64,000 bases of DNA from Pseudomonadota bacterium (GTDB lineage: Bacteria > Pseudomonadota > Gammaproteobacteria > Burkholderiales > Burkholderiaceae_C): NCBI GenBank assembly GCA_018241185.1, contig JAFEEH010000200.1, positions 16,218-80,217 of the forward strand, given 5' to 3'. Each line of letters begins with the position of its first letter. Position 1 is the first letter of the stretch. Below, one piece after another: positions 24,114-31,981 of the stretch. Position numbers and translations under genes: made by a program. The notes under the pieces are model-generated. The model was not told the origin of the DNA and did not search any database. It worked only from the letters and a program-made list of their open reading frames with translations.

Positions 24114-25010
24114 TCAGCCGTGCAGCACGCCCCCGGCCGGCGTGTGCTGCACGGCCTCGAGCAGGGCGCGCGTGTAGGGGTGCTCGGCCTCGCGGAACAG
24201 GCGCTCGGGCGCGCCGCGCTCGACGATCTGCCCCTTGAGCACCACGCACACGTCGTCGCACAGGTGGTTGACCACCGCGAGGTCGTGGCTGATGAGCAGA
24301 TAGCTGATGCCGAACTGCTGCTGCAGGTCCTGCATGAGGTTGAGCACCTGCGCCTGCACCGACACGTCGAGCGCGCTCACCGGCTCGTCGGCCACGATGA
24401 GCCTGGGCCGCGTGATGAGCGCGCGCGCGATGGCAATGCGCTGGCGCTGCCCGCCCGAGAACTCGTGCGGGTACTTGTCGAGGTCGGTGGTTCGCAGGCC
24501 CACGGCGGCCAGCGATTCGGCGGCGCGTTCGCGCTGTTCGGCGCGCGTGGCCGCTTCGGCGGTGCCGGCCAGGGCCTCGAGCGGCTCGGCGACGATGCGT
24601 GCCACCGTCTGGCGCGGGTCGAGCGAACCGTACGGGTCCTGGAAGACCATCTGGAAGTCGCGCCGCGCCACGCGCAGGTCGTGCTTCGACAGGGCGTTGA
24701 TGTCGCGGCCCAGCATCCGGATGCTGCCGCTGGTGGGCGTGTCCAGCGCCATCACCAGGCGCGCGATGGTCGACTTGCCCGAGCCCGATTCGCCCACGAT
24801 GCCCAAGCTGCGCCCGGCCTCGACCGTGAAGCTCACGCCGTTGAGCGCCTTCACCAGCGGCGGCGGGCCGAGCAGCTTCTCGCGCGGCAACGCGTAGTGG
24901 CGGACCAGGTCGGTGACTTCGAGCAGGGGCGGGTTCTTCGAGCCAAAAGTGCCTGCAGCGCCCGTCCCGCCTGCGGAATCAGCTACGGAATTGATAGCGG
25001 AATCACTCAT
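24114..25010 (-). CDS. Peptide-type ABC transporter ATP-binding protein (DppF/OppF-like)
   Basis: A 298-residue ATPase. Walker A is GESGSGKST near residue 75, the signature is [15 protein letters not shown], Walker B IVADEPVSALDVS and the H-loop LISHDLAVV. The C-terminal REAEHPYTRALLEAV is the usual oligopeptide ATPase tail. The first 25 residues are unusual: SAINSVADSAGGTGAAGTFG is encoded by a copy of the dispersed repeat, so the true ancestral start probably lay nearer LLEVTDLVRHY. The ATG overlaps the stop of the DppD-like gene. Confidence 0.92.
   Translation of the reverse strand: MSDSAINSVADSAGGTGAAGTFGSKNPPLLEVTDLVRHYALPREKLLGPPPLVKALNGVSFTVEAGRSLGIVGESGSGKSTIARLVMALDTPTSGSIRMLGRDINALSKHDLRVARRDFQMVFQDPYGSLDPRQTVARIVAEPLEALAGTAEAATRAEQRERAAESLAAVGLRTTDLDKYPHEFSGGQRQRIAIARALITRPRLIVADEPVSALDVSVQAQVLNLMQDLQQQFGISYLLISHDLAVVNHLCDDVCVVLKGQIVERGAPERLFREAEHPYTRALLEAVQHTPAGGVLHG
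24944..24998 (+). repeat. Dispersed repeat, copy 6 (inside the N-terminus of an ATPase gene)
   Basis: AAAAGTGCCTGCAGCGCCCG, TCCCGCCTGCGGAATCAGC, then GCTACGGAATTGATAGC with one imperfect pair. It is in frame with the downstream ABC ATPase and forms codons 4 to about 22. Confidence 0.85.
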
Positions 25011-26005
25011 GCCGCGACCTCCCGTCCCGCGGCCTCGGCGGCCACCGCCTCGATCCGGATGCAGCGCACCTGGTGCCCATGCGCCAATGGTGTGGGCGGT
25101 GGTGGCGTGGTGTGGCAGGCGTCGATGGTGAAGCGGCAGCGGCCCGCAAAGGGGCAGCCGGGCGGCAGGTCGACCAGCTCGGGCACGCTGCCGCGGATGG
25201 TGGCCAGGCGCCCGCCGCGTGGTGCGCCGAGCACCGGGCGCGCGGCGAACAGGCCTTGCGTGTAGGGGTGCGCGCGTTCGGCGAACACGGCACCGGTGGG
25301 GCCGCTCTCGACCACGCTGCCGCCGTACATCACGAGCATGCGCGACACGTTGTTGGCGATCACGCCGAGGTCGTGCGAGATCAGGATCATCGCCATGCCA
25401 CGCTCCTCGACCAGGCCGCGGATCAGGTCGAGGATCTGCTTCTGGATCGTGACGTCGAGCGCGGTGGTGGGTTCGTCGGCGATCAGCAGGTCGGGGCCGC
25501 AGGCCAGCGCCATCGCGATGCCGATGCGCTGGCGCTGCCCGCCCGAGAACTGGTGCGGGTAGGCGTCGAGCTTGGCTGCCGCATCGGGAATGCCCACGCG
25601 CTCCAGCAGCGCCAGCACCTCCTTGCGCGCGTCGGCCGCCGTGAGCCCGCGGTGCAGCCGCAGCGGCTCGCCGACCTGGCGCGCAATGGTGTGCACCGGG
25701 TTGAGCGCCGTCATCGGCTCCTGAAAGATCATGCCGATGCGGTTGCCGCGCACCTGGCACAGCGCCTTGTCGGGCAGGCCCACCAGTTGCTGGCCGTCGA
25801 AGCGGATGCTGCCCGTGACCTTCGCATTCGAAGGCAGCAGGCCCATGAGCGACATGACGGTGATGGACTTGCCGCAACCGGATTCGCCCACGATGCCCAG
25901 CGTCTCGCCGCGCTCGAGCGAGAAGCTGATGCCGCGCACCGCTTCGGCGGGGCCGCGCTGCGTCTGCAGGCCGATGTGGAGGTCGTTGACTTCGAGGAGT
26001 GCCAT
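25007..26005 (-). CDS. Peptide-type ABC transporter ATP-binding protein (DppD/OppD-like)
   Basis: A 332-residue ATPase. Walker A is GESGCGKSI near residue 40, the Q-loop [11 protein letters not shown], signature [15 protein letters not shown], Walker [14 protein letters not shown] and H-loop LISHDLGVI. The C-terminal oligopeptide-ABC domain is present with its Cys pattern ([18 protein letters not shown]), which can hold an Fe-S cluster in related proteins. It is coupled to the DppF-like gene by an ATGA overlap and separated from the permease gene by an inverted repeat. Confidence 0.93.
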   Translation of the reverse strand: MALLEVNDLHIGLQTQRGPAEAVRGISFSLERGETLGIVGESGCGKSITVMSLMGLLPSNAKVTGSIRFDGQQLVGLPDKALCQVRGNRIGMIFQEPMTALNPVHTIARQVGEPLRLHRGLTAADARKEVLALLERVGIPDAAAKLDAYPHQFSGGQRQRIGIAMALACGPDLLIADEPTTALDVTIQKQILDLIRGLVEERGMAMILISHDLGVIANNVSRMLVMYGGSVVESGPTGAVFAERAHPYTQGLFAARPVLGAPRGGRLATIRGSVPELVDLPPGCPFAGRCRFTIDACHTTPPPPTPLAHGHQVRCIRIEAVAAEAAGREVAA

Positions 26006-26016
26006 GGAATCGGGAT

Positions 26017-26142
26017 CGGACTACCGGACGCAGAGGACGCGAAGGTTTCGCAGAGGACGCAAAAGGGTCAGAAAGAAATTCTTTATGGAAGTTCTTCTGC
26101 GTCCTCCGCGGAACTTCTGCGTCCTCTGCGTCCGGAAGTCCG
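26017..26142. repeat. Long inverted repeat, copy B (between dppD- and dppC-like genes)
   Basis: 126 bp from CGGACTACCGGACGCAGAGG to its complement ending CGGAAGTCCG. The 49-bp arms match at about 42 positions by eye. Each arm carries GCAGAGGACGC-type units twice. A short AT-rich centre (AAGAAATTCTTTATGG) separates the arms. It lies in the 149-bp intercistronic gap and is noncoding. Confidence 0.85.
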
Positions 26143-26154
26143 TATTCGTGTTCA

Positions 26155-27024
26155 TCACCGTGCCCTCGCCAGCTTCGGGTCGAGCAGGTCGCGCAGGCCG
26201 TCGCCGAGGAGGTTCAGGCCGAGCACGGCGAAGGCGATGGCCAGGCCGGGCCAGACGGCCAGCAGGGGCTGCTGGAACATCAGCGTCTGCGCCTCGCTCA
26301 GCATGCGGCCCCACGAGGGCTGCGGCGGTTGCGTGCCCAGGCCGAGGTACGACAGCGCGGCCTCGGCCAGGATGGCGATGGCGAAGCGGATGGTGATCTG
26401 CACGATCAGCACGGCCGAGATGTTGGGCAGCACGTGCTGCATCGTGATGGCGAAGGGGCCCTTGCCGCAGGCGCGCGCCGCCGCGATGTACTCGCGCGAC
26501 CAGATCGCATTGGCCGAGGCACGCGTGATGCGCGCGAACGTCGGGATGTTGTAGATGCCGATGGCGATGATCGCGTTCACGATGCCGGCGCCGAACACGG
26601 CCGTGAGCATGATGGCCGAGAGGATGGCCGGGAAGGCGAGCGAGAAGTCGGTCAGCCGCATGATGGCCTCCTCCACCCAGCCGCGCCGGGCCGCCGCCAG
26701 CAGGCCGAGCGCCGTGCCGACCACCAGGCCGATGCCCACCGCGATCACGCCCACCAGGATCGACGCGCGCGCCCCCACCAGCAGCAGCGAGGCCACGTCG
26801 CGCCCGAAGGCGTCGGTGCCCAGCCAGTGCCGCGCCGAGGGCGACTGCATCTTGGCCGCCATGTCCATCTCGTAGGGCGACCAGGGCGTCCACACGTACG
26901 ACACGGCGGCGGCCGCAACGAGCAGCAGCGTCAGCACGCCGCCGATGACGAAGCTGCGGTGCCGCAGGGCGCGTTGCCAGAAGCCGGGGGCGGAGCGAGC
27001 CGAGGAAAGGGTCGTGGTGGTCAT
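26155..27024 (-). CDS. Peptide-type ABC transporter permease (DppC/OppC-like)
   Basis: A 289-residue inner-membrane permease. It has an N-terminal helix (FVIGGVLTLLLVAAAAVSYV) and the OppC_N region HWLGTDAFGRDVASLLLVGA. The EAA coupling loop is in REYIAAARACGKGPFAITMQ and is followed by HVLPNISAVLIVQ. It pairs with the DppB-like permease to form the channel. It is bracketed on both sides by long inverted repeats B and C. Confidence 0.93.
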   Translation of the reverse strand: MTTTTLSSARSAPGFWQRALRHRSFVIGGVLTLLLVAAAAVSYVWTPWSPYEMDMAAKMQSPSARHWLGTDAFGRDVASLLLVGARASILVGVIAVGIGLVVGTALGLLAAARRGWVEEAIMRLTDFSLAFPAILSAIMLTAVFGAGIVNAIIAIGIYNIPTFARITRASANAIWSREYIAAARACGKGPFAITMQHVLPNISAVLIVQITIRFAIAILAEAALSYLGLGTQPPQPSWGRMLSEAQTLMFQQPLLAVWPGLAIAFAVLGLNLLGDGLRDLLDPKLARAR

Positions 27025-27036
27025 GGGTTGTGAATA

Positions 27037-27163
27037 CGGACTACCGGACGCAGAGGACGCAAAGGTTTCGCAGAGAACGCAGAAGGAAGCAGATGAAGTT
27101 CTTCTTTGCTTTTACTTCTGCGACCTCTGCGGAACTTCTGCGTCCTCTGCGTCCGGAAGTCCG
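27037..27163. repeat. Long inverted repeat, copy C (between dppC- and dppB-like genes)
   Basis: 127 bp with the same ends and arm structure as copy B, in the same orientation (left arm with CTACC, right arm with GGAAG). The centre differs (AAGTTCTTCTTTGCTTTTAC). It fills the gap between the DppC-like start and the DppB-like stop. Confidence 0.85.
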
Positions 27164-27180
27164 CTCCCGATTTCAGGGCC

Positions 27181-28131
27181 TCACACATCGCTCGCCTTAA
27201 TGCGCGGATCGATCACCGCATACAGCACGTCGACCACGAAGTTCACGATGACGACGAAGGCGGCCAGCAGCATCACGCAGTTGCGCACCACGATCAGGTC
27301 GCGGTTGCTGATGGCCTGGAAGATCAGGCGGCCCAGGCCGGGCAGGTAGAACACGTTCTCGACCACGATGGTGCCGGCCAGCAGCTCGGAGAACTGCATG
27401 CCCATCACGGTCACGACCGGGATGAGCGCGTTGCGCAGCACATGGCGCCAGAGCACCGCGCGCTGGCCCACGCCCTTGGCGCGCGCGGTGCGCACGAAGT
27501 CCTCGCGCATCACCTCCAGCACCGCCGAACGCGTGATGCGCGCCAGGATGGCGGCCTGCACCACGGCCAGCGACAGGGCGGGCAGCAGCAGCGACTTGAT
27601 GCCCGCGCCGATGCCTTCGCCCCAGCCGTCGAAACCGCCGGCCGAGAACCACTGCAGCTTCACCGAGAACAGCAGGATCAGCAGGATCGCGAACCAGAAG
27701 TTGGGAATGGCCACGCCGACCTGGGCCAGGCCCATCAGGCCCACGTCACCCAGCTTGTTGTGGCGGGCCGCGGCGGTCACCCCGACCAGCAGCGCGATGA
27801 CGGTGGTGAAGGCCATGGCCATGAAGGCCAGCGGGATGGTCAGCTGCAGGCGCTCGAGGATCAGGTCGAGCACGGGCGAGCCGTAGGTGTAGCTGTCGCC
27901 GAGGTGGCCGGTGAGCAGGCCGCCGATCCATTGCCAGTAGCGCGTCCAGGCCGGCTGGTCCAGGCCCAGCTTGGTGGCCAGGGCGGCGACCGCACTGGGG
28001 TCGGCATCCGGGCCCATCAGCATCTGCGCGGCGTTGCCGGGCAGGATCTCGAGCACGAGGAAGACGATGACCGAGGCGCCGATCAGGGTGCCGACGAGGG
28101 TCGCGAGGCGCTTGAGGAGGAACAGGCTCAT
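27181..28131 (-). CDS. Peptide-type ABC transporter permease (DppB/OppB-like)
   Basis: A 316-residue inner-membrane permease and the first gene of the importer operon. The N-terminal helix FLLKRLATLVGTLIGASVIV and the loop LEILPGNAAQMLMG are typical of DppB. The coupling loop lies in REDFVRTARAKGVGQRAVLW and leads to HVLRNALIPVVTVMG. The start at 28131 fits family length; longer frames extend into the Arg-rich leader. Order dppB-C-D-F-A then amidase. Confidence 0.93.
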   Translation of the reverse strand: MSLFLLKRLATLVGTLIGASVIVFLVLEILPGNAAQMLMGPDADPSAVAALATKLGLDQPAWTRYWQWIGGLLTGHLGDSYTYGSPVLDLILERLQLTIPLAFMAMAFTTVIALLVGVTAAARHNKLGDVGLMGLAQVGVAIPNFWFAILLILLFSVKLQWFSAGGFDGWGEGIGAGIKSLLLPALSLAVVQAAILARITRSAVLEVMREDFVRTARAKGVGQRAVLWRHVLRNALIPVVTVMGMQFSELLAGTIVVENVFYLPGLGRLIFQAISNRDLIVVRNCVMLLAAFVVIVNFVVDVLYAVIDPRIKASDV

Positions 28132-28224
28132 GGTGGGGCGTGGCGCGCTGCTTGCGCCTCGGGCGGCGTGGCCGGAAGGCGACTGCGAAGTGCGCGGCGG
28201 GTCGCGGGGGCGGCCGCAGCATAA

Positions 28225-28614
<390 letters not shown>

Positions 28615-28638
28615 GGGCCTGCGCGGCGCTGGCCGGGC

Positions 28639-29103
28639 TCAACCCTTCTTCTTGCGCTTGCCACCCGCAGCGGCCGTCGACGGATCGCGCGCGGTGAAGG
28701 CGTCGGTCTCGCCTTTCGTGTGCTTCTTCGGCTTGTGGGTCTTCGGCGGCTTCGCCATCGTTTCGCGCGGCACGGGATTCGCCGCTGGCGCGGGCGGCGC
28801 CGCAATCAGGGCGGGGCGCTGTCGGCCAGCCTCGCGCTCCAGTGCGCTGCGCTCGCGGGCCATCGCATCGGCCTGTCGCTGCACATCGCGGGTGCGCCGG
28901 TCCTGTGCCTGGCGGTCGGCGCTGCTGCGTGCGTCGTCCACTGCCACCGGTCGCCCGTCGGGGCAGGGCTGGTCGCTGTAGCTGCTGCCGCAGCGCCAGG
29001 TCTGGCTTCCCAAGCCATTTGGGCCTGCAGCGCCCGCCGGATGGGCGCAAGCCGCTATCAAAAGTGAAGCAATCGTGTGAGCGGCGCGGTGTTGTGTGCG
29101 CAT
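28639..29103 (-). CDS. Small exported (possible lipo-) protein of unknown function
   Basis: A 154-residue protein. The signal region (SLLIAACAHPAGAAG, residues about 13-27) is formed by a copy of the dispersed repeat. LIAAC gives a plausible lipobox at Cys19, with signal peptidase I cleavage after AGA as an alternative. The mature part opens with WRCGSSYSDQPCPDGRPV, resembling the SDxPC segment of DUF4124-type periplasmic proteins. An Arg/Ala/Gln-rich helical stretch and a Lys-rich tail (HKPKKHTKGE, GGKRKKKG) follow. Function unknown. Confidence 0.62.
   Translation of the reverse strand: MRTQHRAAHTIASLLIAACAHPAGAAGPNGLGSQTWRCGSSYSDQPCPDGRPVAVDDARSSADRQAQDRRTRDVQRQADAMARERSALEREAGRQRPALIAAPPAPAANPVPRETMAKPPKTHKPKKHTKGETDAFTARDPSTAAAGGKRKKKG
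29018..29062 (+). repeat. Dispersed repeat, copy 7 (inside a signal peptide)
   Basis: GGGCCTGCAGCGCCCGCCGG, ATGGGCGCAAGCC, then GCTATCAAAAG, with the second half of the palindrome lost. In the minus-strand gene it reads Leu-Ile-Ala-Ala-Cys-Ala, a lipobox-like sequence. Confidence 0.8.
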
Positions 29104-29131
29104 CGTCTCCTCCTCCCTGTGGTGCTCGGCG

Positions 29132-29773
29132 CTAACCCGGCACCGCGGCGGGCGGCCCGCCGTCGCCCGGCTCGCGCCGGGGCGGTTTGGGCCGGGGCGG
29201 CTTGCTGGTGTGGATCAGCAAGGTCGCCTTGTCCATCTCGCCGGCCACCAGGGCCGGCACCGCATGCAGGGTGCGCACGATCGTGTCGTCGATCGCCTCG
29301 CGCTGCTCGCGCAGCGGCTTCTTGAGCACCCAGTTCACGACTTCGCTCTTCACGCCAGGATGGCCGATGCCGATGCGCAGACGCCAGTAGTCGCCCGTCC
29401 CGAGCTGTGCATGGATGTCGCGCAGGCCGTTGTGGCCCGCATGGCTGCCGCCGAGCTTGAGCTTGGCTTGGCCGGGCACGATGTCGAGCTCGTCGTGCAC
29501 CACGAGGATCTCCTCCGGTGCGATCTTGAAGAAGCGGGCGAGGGCGCCGACCGCCTTGCCCGAGAGGTTCATGAAGGTCTGCGGCTCGAGCAGCCAGACG
29601 TTCTGGCCATGGATCGAGGTGCGCGCCACCAGCCCGTGGTAGCTGCGTTCGGGCTGCAGCGTCAGCTTCCAGTCGCGCGCCAGCGCATCGATCCACCAGA
29701 AGCCCGCGTTGTGGCGCGTGGCCTCGTACTCCGGGCCCGGGTTGCCCAGGCCGACGAACAGCTTGATGCTCAT
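29132..29773 (-). CDS. pth: Peptidyl-tRNA hydrolase
   Basis: A 213-residue enzyme that recycles peptidyl-tRNAs released from stalled ribosomes. Signatures are [20 protein letters not shown] with the catalytic His in the RHNAGF motif (near residue 20), [20 protein letters not shown], and [13 protein letters not shown]. The family is about 190-200 residues; here a Pro/Arg-rich tail ([17 protein letters not shown]) extends the C-terminus. The ATG at 29773 is chosen over a TTG two codons earlier. In many betaproteobacteria pth follows rplY directly; here two lipoprotein genes lie between them. Confidence 0.95.
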   Translation of the reverse strand: MSIKLFVGLGNPGPEYEATRHNAGFWWIDALARDWKLTLQPERSYHGLVARTSIHGQNVWLLEPQTFMNLSGKAVGALARFFKIAPEEILVVHDELDIVPGQAKLKLGGSHAGHNGLRDIHAQLGTGDYWRLRIGIGHPGVKSEVVNWVLKKPLREQREAIDDTIVRTLHAVPALVAGEMDKATLLIHTSKPPRPKPPRREPGDGGPPAAVPG

Positions 29774-29909
29774 GGGCAAATTATCACGGCAAGGCCAGTG
29801 TGCCCTTCGGCACCGACAAGCTGCGCACTGGCGGCGCTGCTAGGCTCGCCCACCGCCGCGCCGCCAACGCGGCGGCAATCGAACAACATGGCAACAGCAG
29901 GAGAAGAGC

Positions 29910-30533
29910 ATGTCCATTTCCCCCGGTGCGTCGGTGCGCCTGTCTTTCACCCGACTGATTGCGGCTGCAGCGGCGGCGGCGGTTCTCGTCCTCACCGGCG
30001 GATGTGCGTCGCACTACGTCGACGCCGCGACCCGAGACCGCACCGCCGAGTTCCAGCGGCCGGCGTCGCCGGCACCGGTTCAGCTGGTATTCCAGTTCGA
30101 AACCAAGGGCGCGGCCAACAGCAGGGCCACCGATCACCTCAAGCCGCGGGTGAGCGAGCAGGTCAAGAGCAGCGGGCTGTTCTCCAGCGTGCAGGACACT
30201 GCGGCGCCCGGCGTCGCCTTGCTGTCGGTCACGATCAACAACGTGCCGATGAACGACGACGCCTTCAGCAAGGGCTTCGTGACGGGTCTGACCTTCGGCC
30301 TCGCAGGCTCTCAGGTGTCGGACGGCTATGTGTGCACCGTCAAATACATGCCCGGCAGTGGCGAGCCCATCGTGAAAACCGCCCGTCATGTCATCCATAC
30401 CACCGTGGGAGCGAGCGCGTCACCGGGCAACGCGGTGAAGGCCAAGAACATCGAGGAAGCCGTCACGCTCATGACCAAGCAGCTGCTGAGCACAGCCTTG
30501 AACGATCTGTCTCATGATCCGGCATTTCGCTGA
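29910..30533 (+). CDS. Lipoprotein of unknown function, first of a tandem pair
   Basis: A 207-residue protein. The signal peptide ends in LVLTGGCASHYVD, with a lipobox Cys near residue 32. The mature part is largely beta/alpha (VQLVFQFETKGAANSRATDH, VALLSVTINNVPM) with a Gly-rich hydrophobic segment (GFVTGLTFGLAGS) that could contact the membrane. It resembles small outer-membrane lipoproteins with a YajG- or LptE-like fold, but no family is certain. It ends 10 bp before the second lipoprotein gene. An AGGAG lies about seven bases before the ATG. Confidence 0.7.
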   Translation: MSISPGASVRLSFTRLIAAAAAAAVLVLTGGCASHYVDAATRDRTAEFQRPASPAPVQLVFQFETKGAANSRATDHLKPRVSEQVKSSGLFSSVQDTAAPGVALLSVTINNVPMNDDAFSKGFVTGLTFGLAGSQVSDGYVCTVKYMPGSGEPIVKTARHVIHTTVGASASPGNAVKAKNIEEAVTLMTKQLLSTALNDLSHDPAFR

Positions 30534-30543
30534 GCTGCTGACC

Positions 30544-31131
30544 ATGACACTCAAGCAACGCATTGGCCGTTCCACGGCGATGGCCGCGACGGCCGCCATG
30601 CTGCTGTTCACGGGTTGCGCGCAGGTCAAGCTGGGTGCAGTCAATCCCAGCATCGACAACATTCAGGCCGCCAAGGCCTCCGGCATGCCGGCAGTGGCGG
30701 TCGGGACCTTCGCGCTCGCCGAGGGTGTGCCTCGCAGCGTGGACCAGTCGGTCAGCATCCGCAGCAACCGCTTCTTCTCGCCCTACGACAGTTCGTTCGC
30801 CAAGTACCTTCAGGAAACCCTGGCAGCCGAACTGCGCGCCGCCGGACTCCTGGATGCAAACGCGGCGACGCGCATCAGCGGCCAGCTGACGCGCAGCGAA
30901 GTCGAGGCTGGCACTTCGACGGGCACGGCAAGCCTGGGTGCCTGGTTCGTCGTGCATCGCAACGATGCCGTCGTCTATCGCAAGCAACTGGTGGAGCAGG
31001 ACAACTGGCCGTCGAGCTTCGTCGGTGCCGTTGCCATCCCTGATGCTGCGAACCACTACGCGGCGCTTTACCGCCGGCTGGTGGCGCGATTGCTGACGGA
31101 CGAGGACTTCCGCAAGGCCATGAAGCCCTGA
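30544..31131 (+). CDS. Lipoprotein of unknown function, second of a tandem pair
   Basis: A 195-residue protein with a signal peptide ending AAMLLFTGCAQVKLG (lipobox FTGC, Cys near residue 24). The segment VGTFALAEGVPRSVDQSVSI followed by FAKYLQETLAAELRAAGLLD resembles YajG- or GNA1162-like lipoproteins, in which a conserved beta-alpha unit binds envelope partners. An in-frame ATG at 30514 is less likely because it overlaps the upstream gene. The pair is followed by a strong bidirectional terminator. Probably both proteins act together at the outer membrane. Confidence 0.7.
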   Translation: MTLKQRIGRSTAMAATAAMLLFTGCAQVKLGAVNPSIDNIQAAKASGMPAVAVGTFALAEGVPRSVDQSVSIRSNRFFSPYDSSFAKYLQETLAAELRAAGLLDANAATRISGQLTRSEVEAGTSTGTASLGAWFVVHRNDAVVYRKQLVEQDNWPSSFVGAVAIPDAANHYAALYRRLVARLLTDEDFRKAMKP

Positions 31132-31145
31132 CGTCGGCCGCTGAA

Positions 31146-31178
31146 CGAAAAAAGCGCCCGGGGGGGCGCTTTTTTTCG
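31146..31178. terminator. Bidirectional intrinsic terminator
   Basis: AGCGCCC and GGGCGCT form a stem around a short G loop, with A-runs on the left and T-runs on the right. It works for the lipoprotein pair on the plus strand and for rplY on the minus strand. Confidence 0.9.
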
Positions 31179-31216
31179 TCCGATGCGGCCGGGAATCCGA
31201 TCGCTGGATGATCGGC

Positions 31217-31855
31217 TTACTTCTTCTTGCCGCCCTTGGCAGGCGCCGGCGCGGGTGCAGCCGCTGCGGCTTCGGCCGGTGCGGGCTCCTCCTCGACCGC
31301 CGGGGCAACGGCCGACGCCACGACGGGGTTCGGCTTGCCGTGCAGGATGACCTTGGCGCCCTTGGGCAGCTTCAGGTCGCTCACGTGCACCGTGGCGGCG
31401 TTGGTCAGGCCCGACAGGTCGACCTCGATGAACTCGGGCAGGTCGGCCGGCAGCACGCTGATCTGGATTTCGGTCATCACGTGGTTGACCAGGTTGTGAT
31501 GCAGCTTGACGGCTTCGGACTCTTCCTCACCCTTGAAGTGCAGCGGCACCTTCACGGTCAGGCGAGTGCGGGCGTCGACGCGCTGGAAGTCGATGTGCTG
31601 CACCAGTTGCTTGAAGGGGTGGTATTGCACATCGCGCAGCAGGACCTTGCTCACGCTGCCGCCCAGTTCCATCTCGAGGATGGAGGAGTGGAAGGCTTCC
31701 TTCTTGAGGGCGTGCCACAGGGCGTTGTGATCGAGCTCGATCAGTTGGGGCTGGCCATCACCACCGTAGACGATGCCGGGCGTCTTGCCGGCATTGCGCA
31801 GACGGCGGCTCGCACCCGTACCCTGCTTGGCGCGCTCGAAAGCGACGAATTTCAT
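31217..31855 (-). CDS. rplY: 50S ribosomal protein L25 (CTC form)
   Basis: A 212-residue L25 of the long, general-stress CTC type that binds 5S rRNA. The N-terminal domain shows [20 protein letters not shown] and [16 protein letters not shown]. The C-terminal TL5-type domain includes [19 protein letters not shown] and [12 protein letters not shown]. An Ala/Pro/Glu-rich tail ends in GGKKK. It is downstream of prs, as in many proteobacteria. Confidence 0.95.
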   Translation of the reverse strand: MKFVAFERAKQGTGASRRLRNAGKTPGIVYGGDGQPQLIELDHNALWHALKKEAFHSSILEMELGGSVSKVLLRDVQYHPFKQLVQHIDFQRVDARTRLTVKVPLHFKGEEESEAVKLHHNLVNHVMTEIQISVLPADLPEFIEVDLSGLTNAATVHVSDLKLPKGAKVILHGKPNPVVASAVAPAVEEEPAPAEAAAAAPAPAPAKGGKKK

Positions 31856-31955
31856 ATCGATTCTCCAGATGGAACCGGCCGCGACCAGCCTGGCTCCGTT
31901 TCAAAAAGCCCCGAGGGGCACGACGAAGGGCAGGCGGAGCCTGCTCCTTCAAATG

Positions 31956-31981
31956 TCTGAAGAACGCGAAGCGTTCTTCAG
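31956..31981 (-). terminator. Hairpin between prs and rplY (attenuator or terminator)
   Basis: TCTGAAGAACGC and GCGTTCTTCAGA form a 12-bp stem with a 2-nt loop, starting in the last prs codons. On the minus strand it is followed by ATTT rather than a long U-run, so it may only attenuate transcription into rplY or protect the 3' end. A second GC-rich stem (31926-31950) follows. Confidence 0.6.

Noticed and set aside
22320-25265. Long plus-strand open frame of about 980 codons opposite amidase and transporter genes
   Set aside because: Same cause: antisense to conserved genes with complete catalytic motifs; no recognisable domain of its own.
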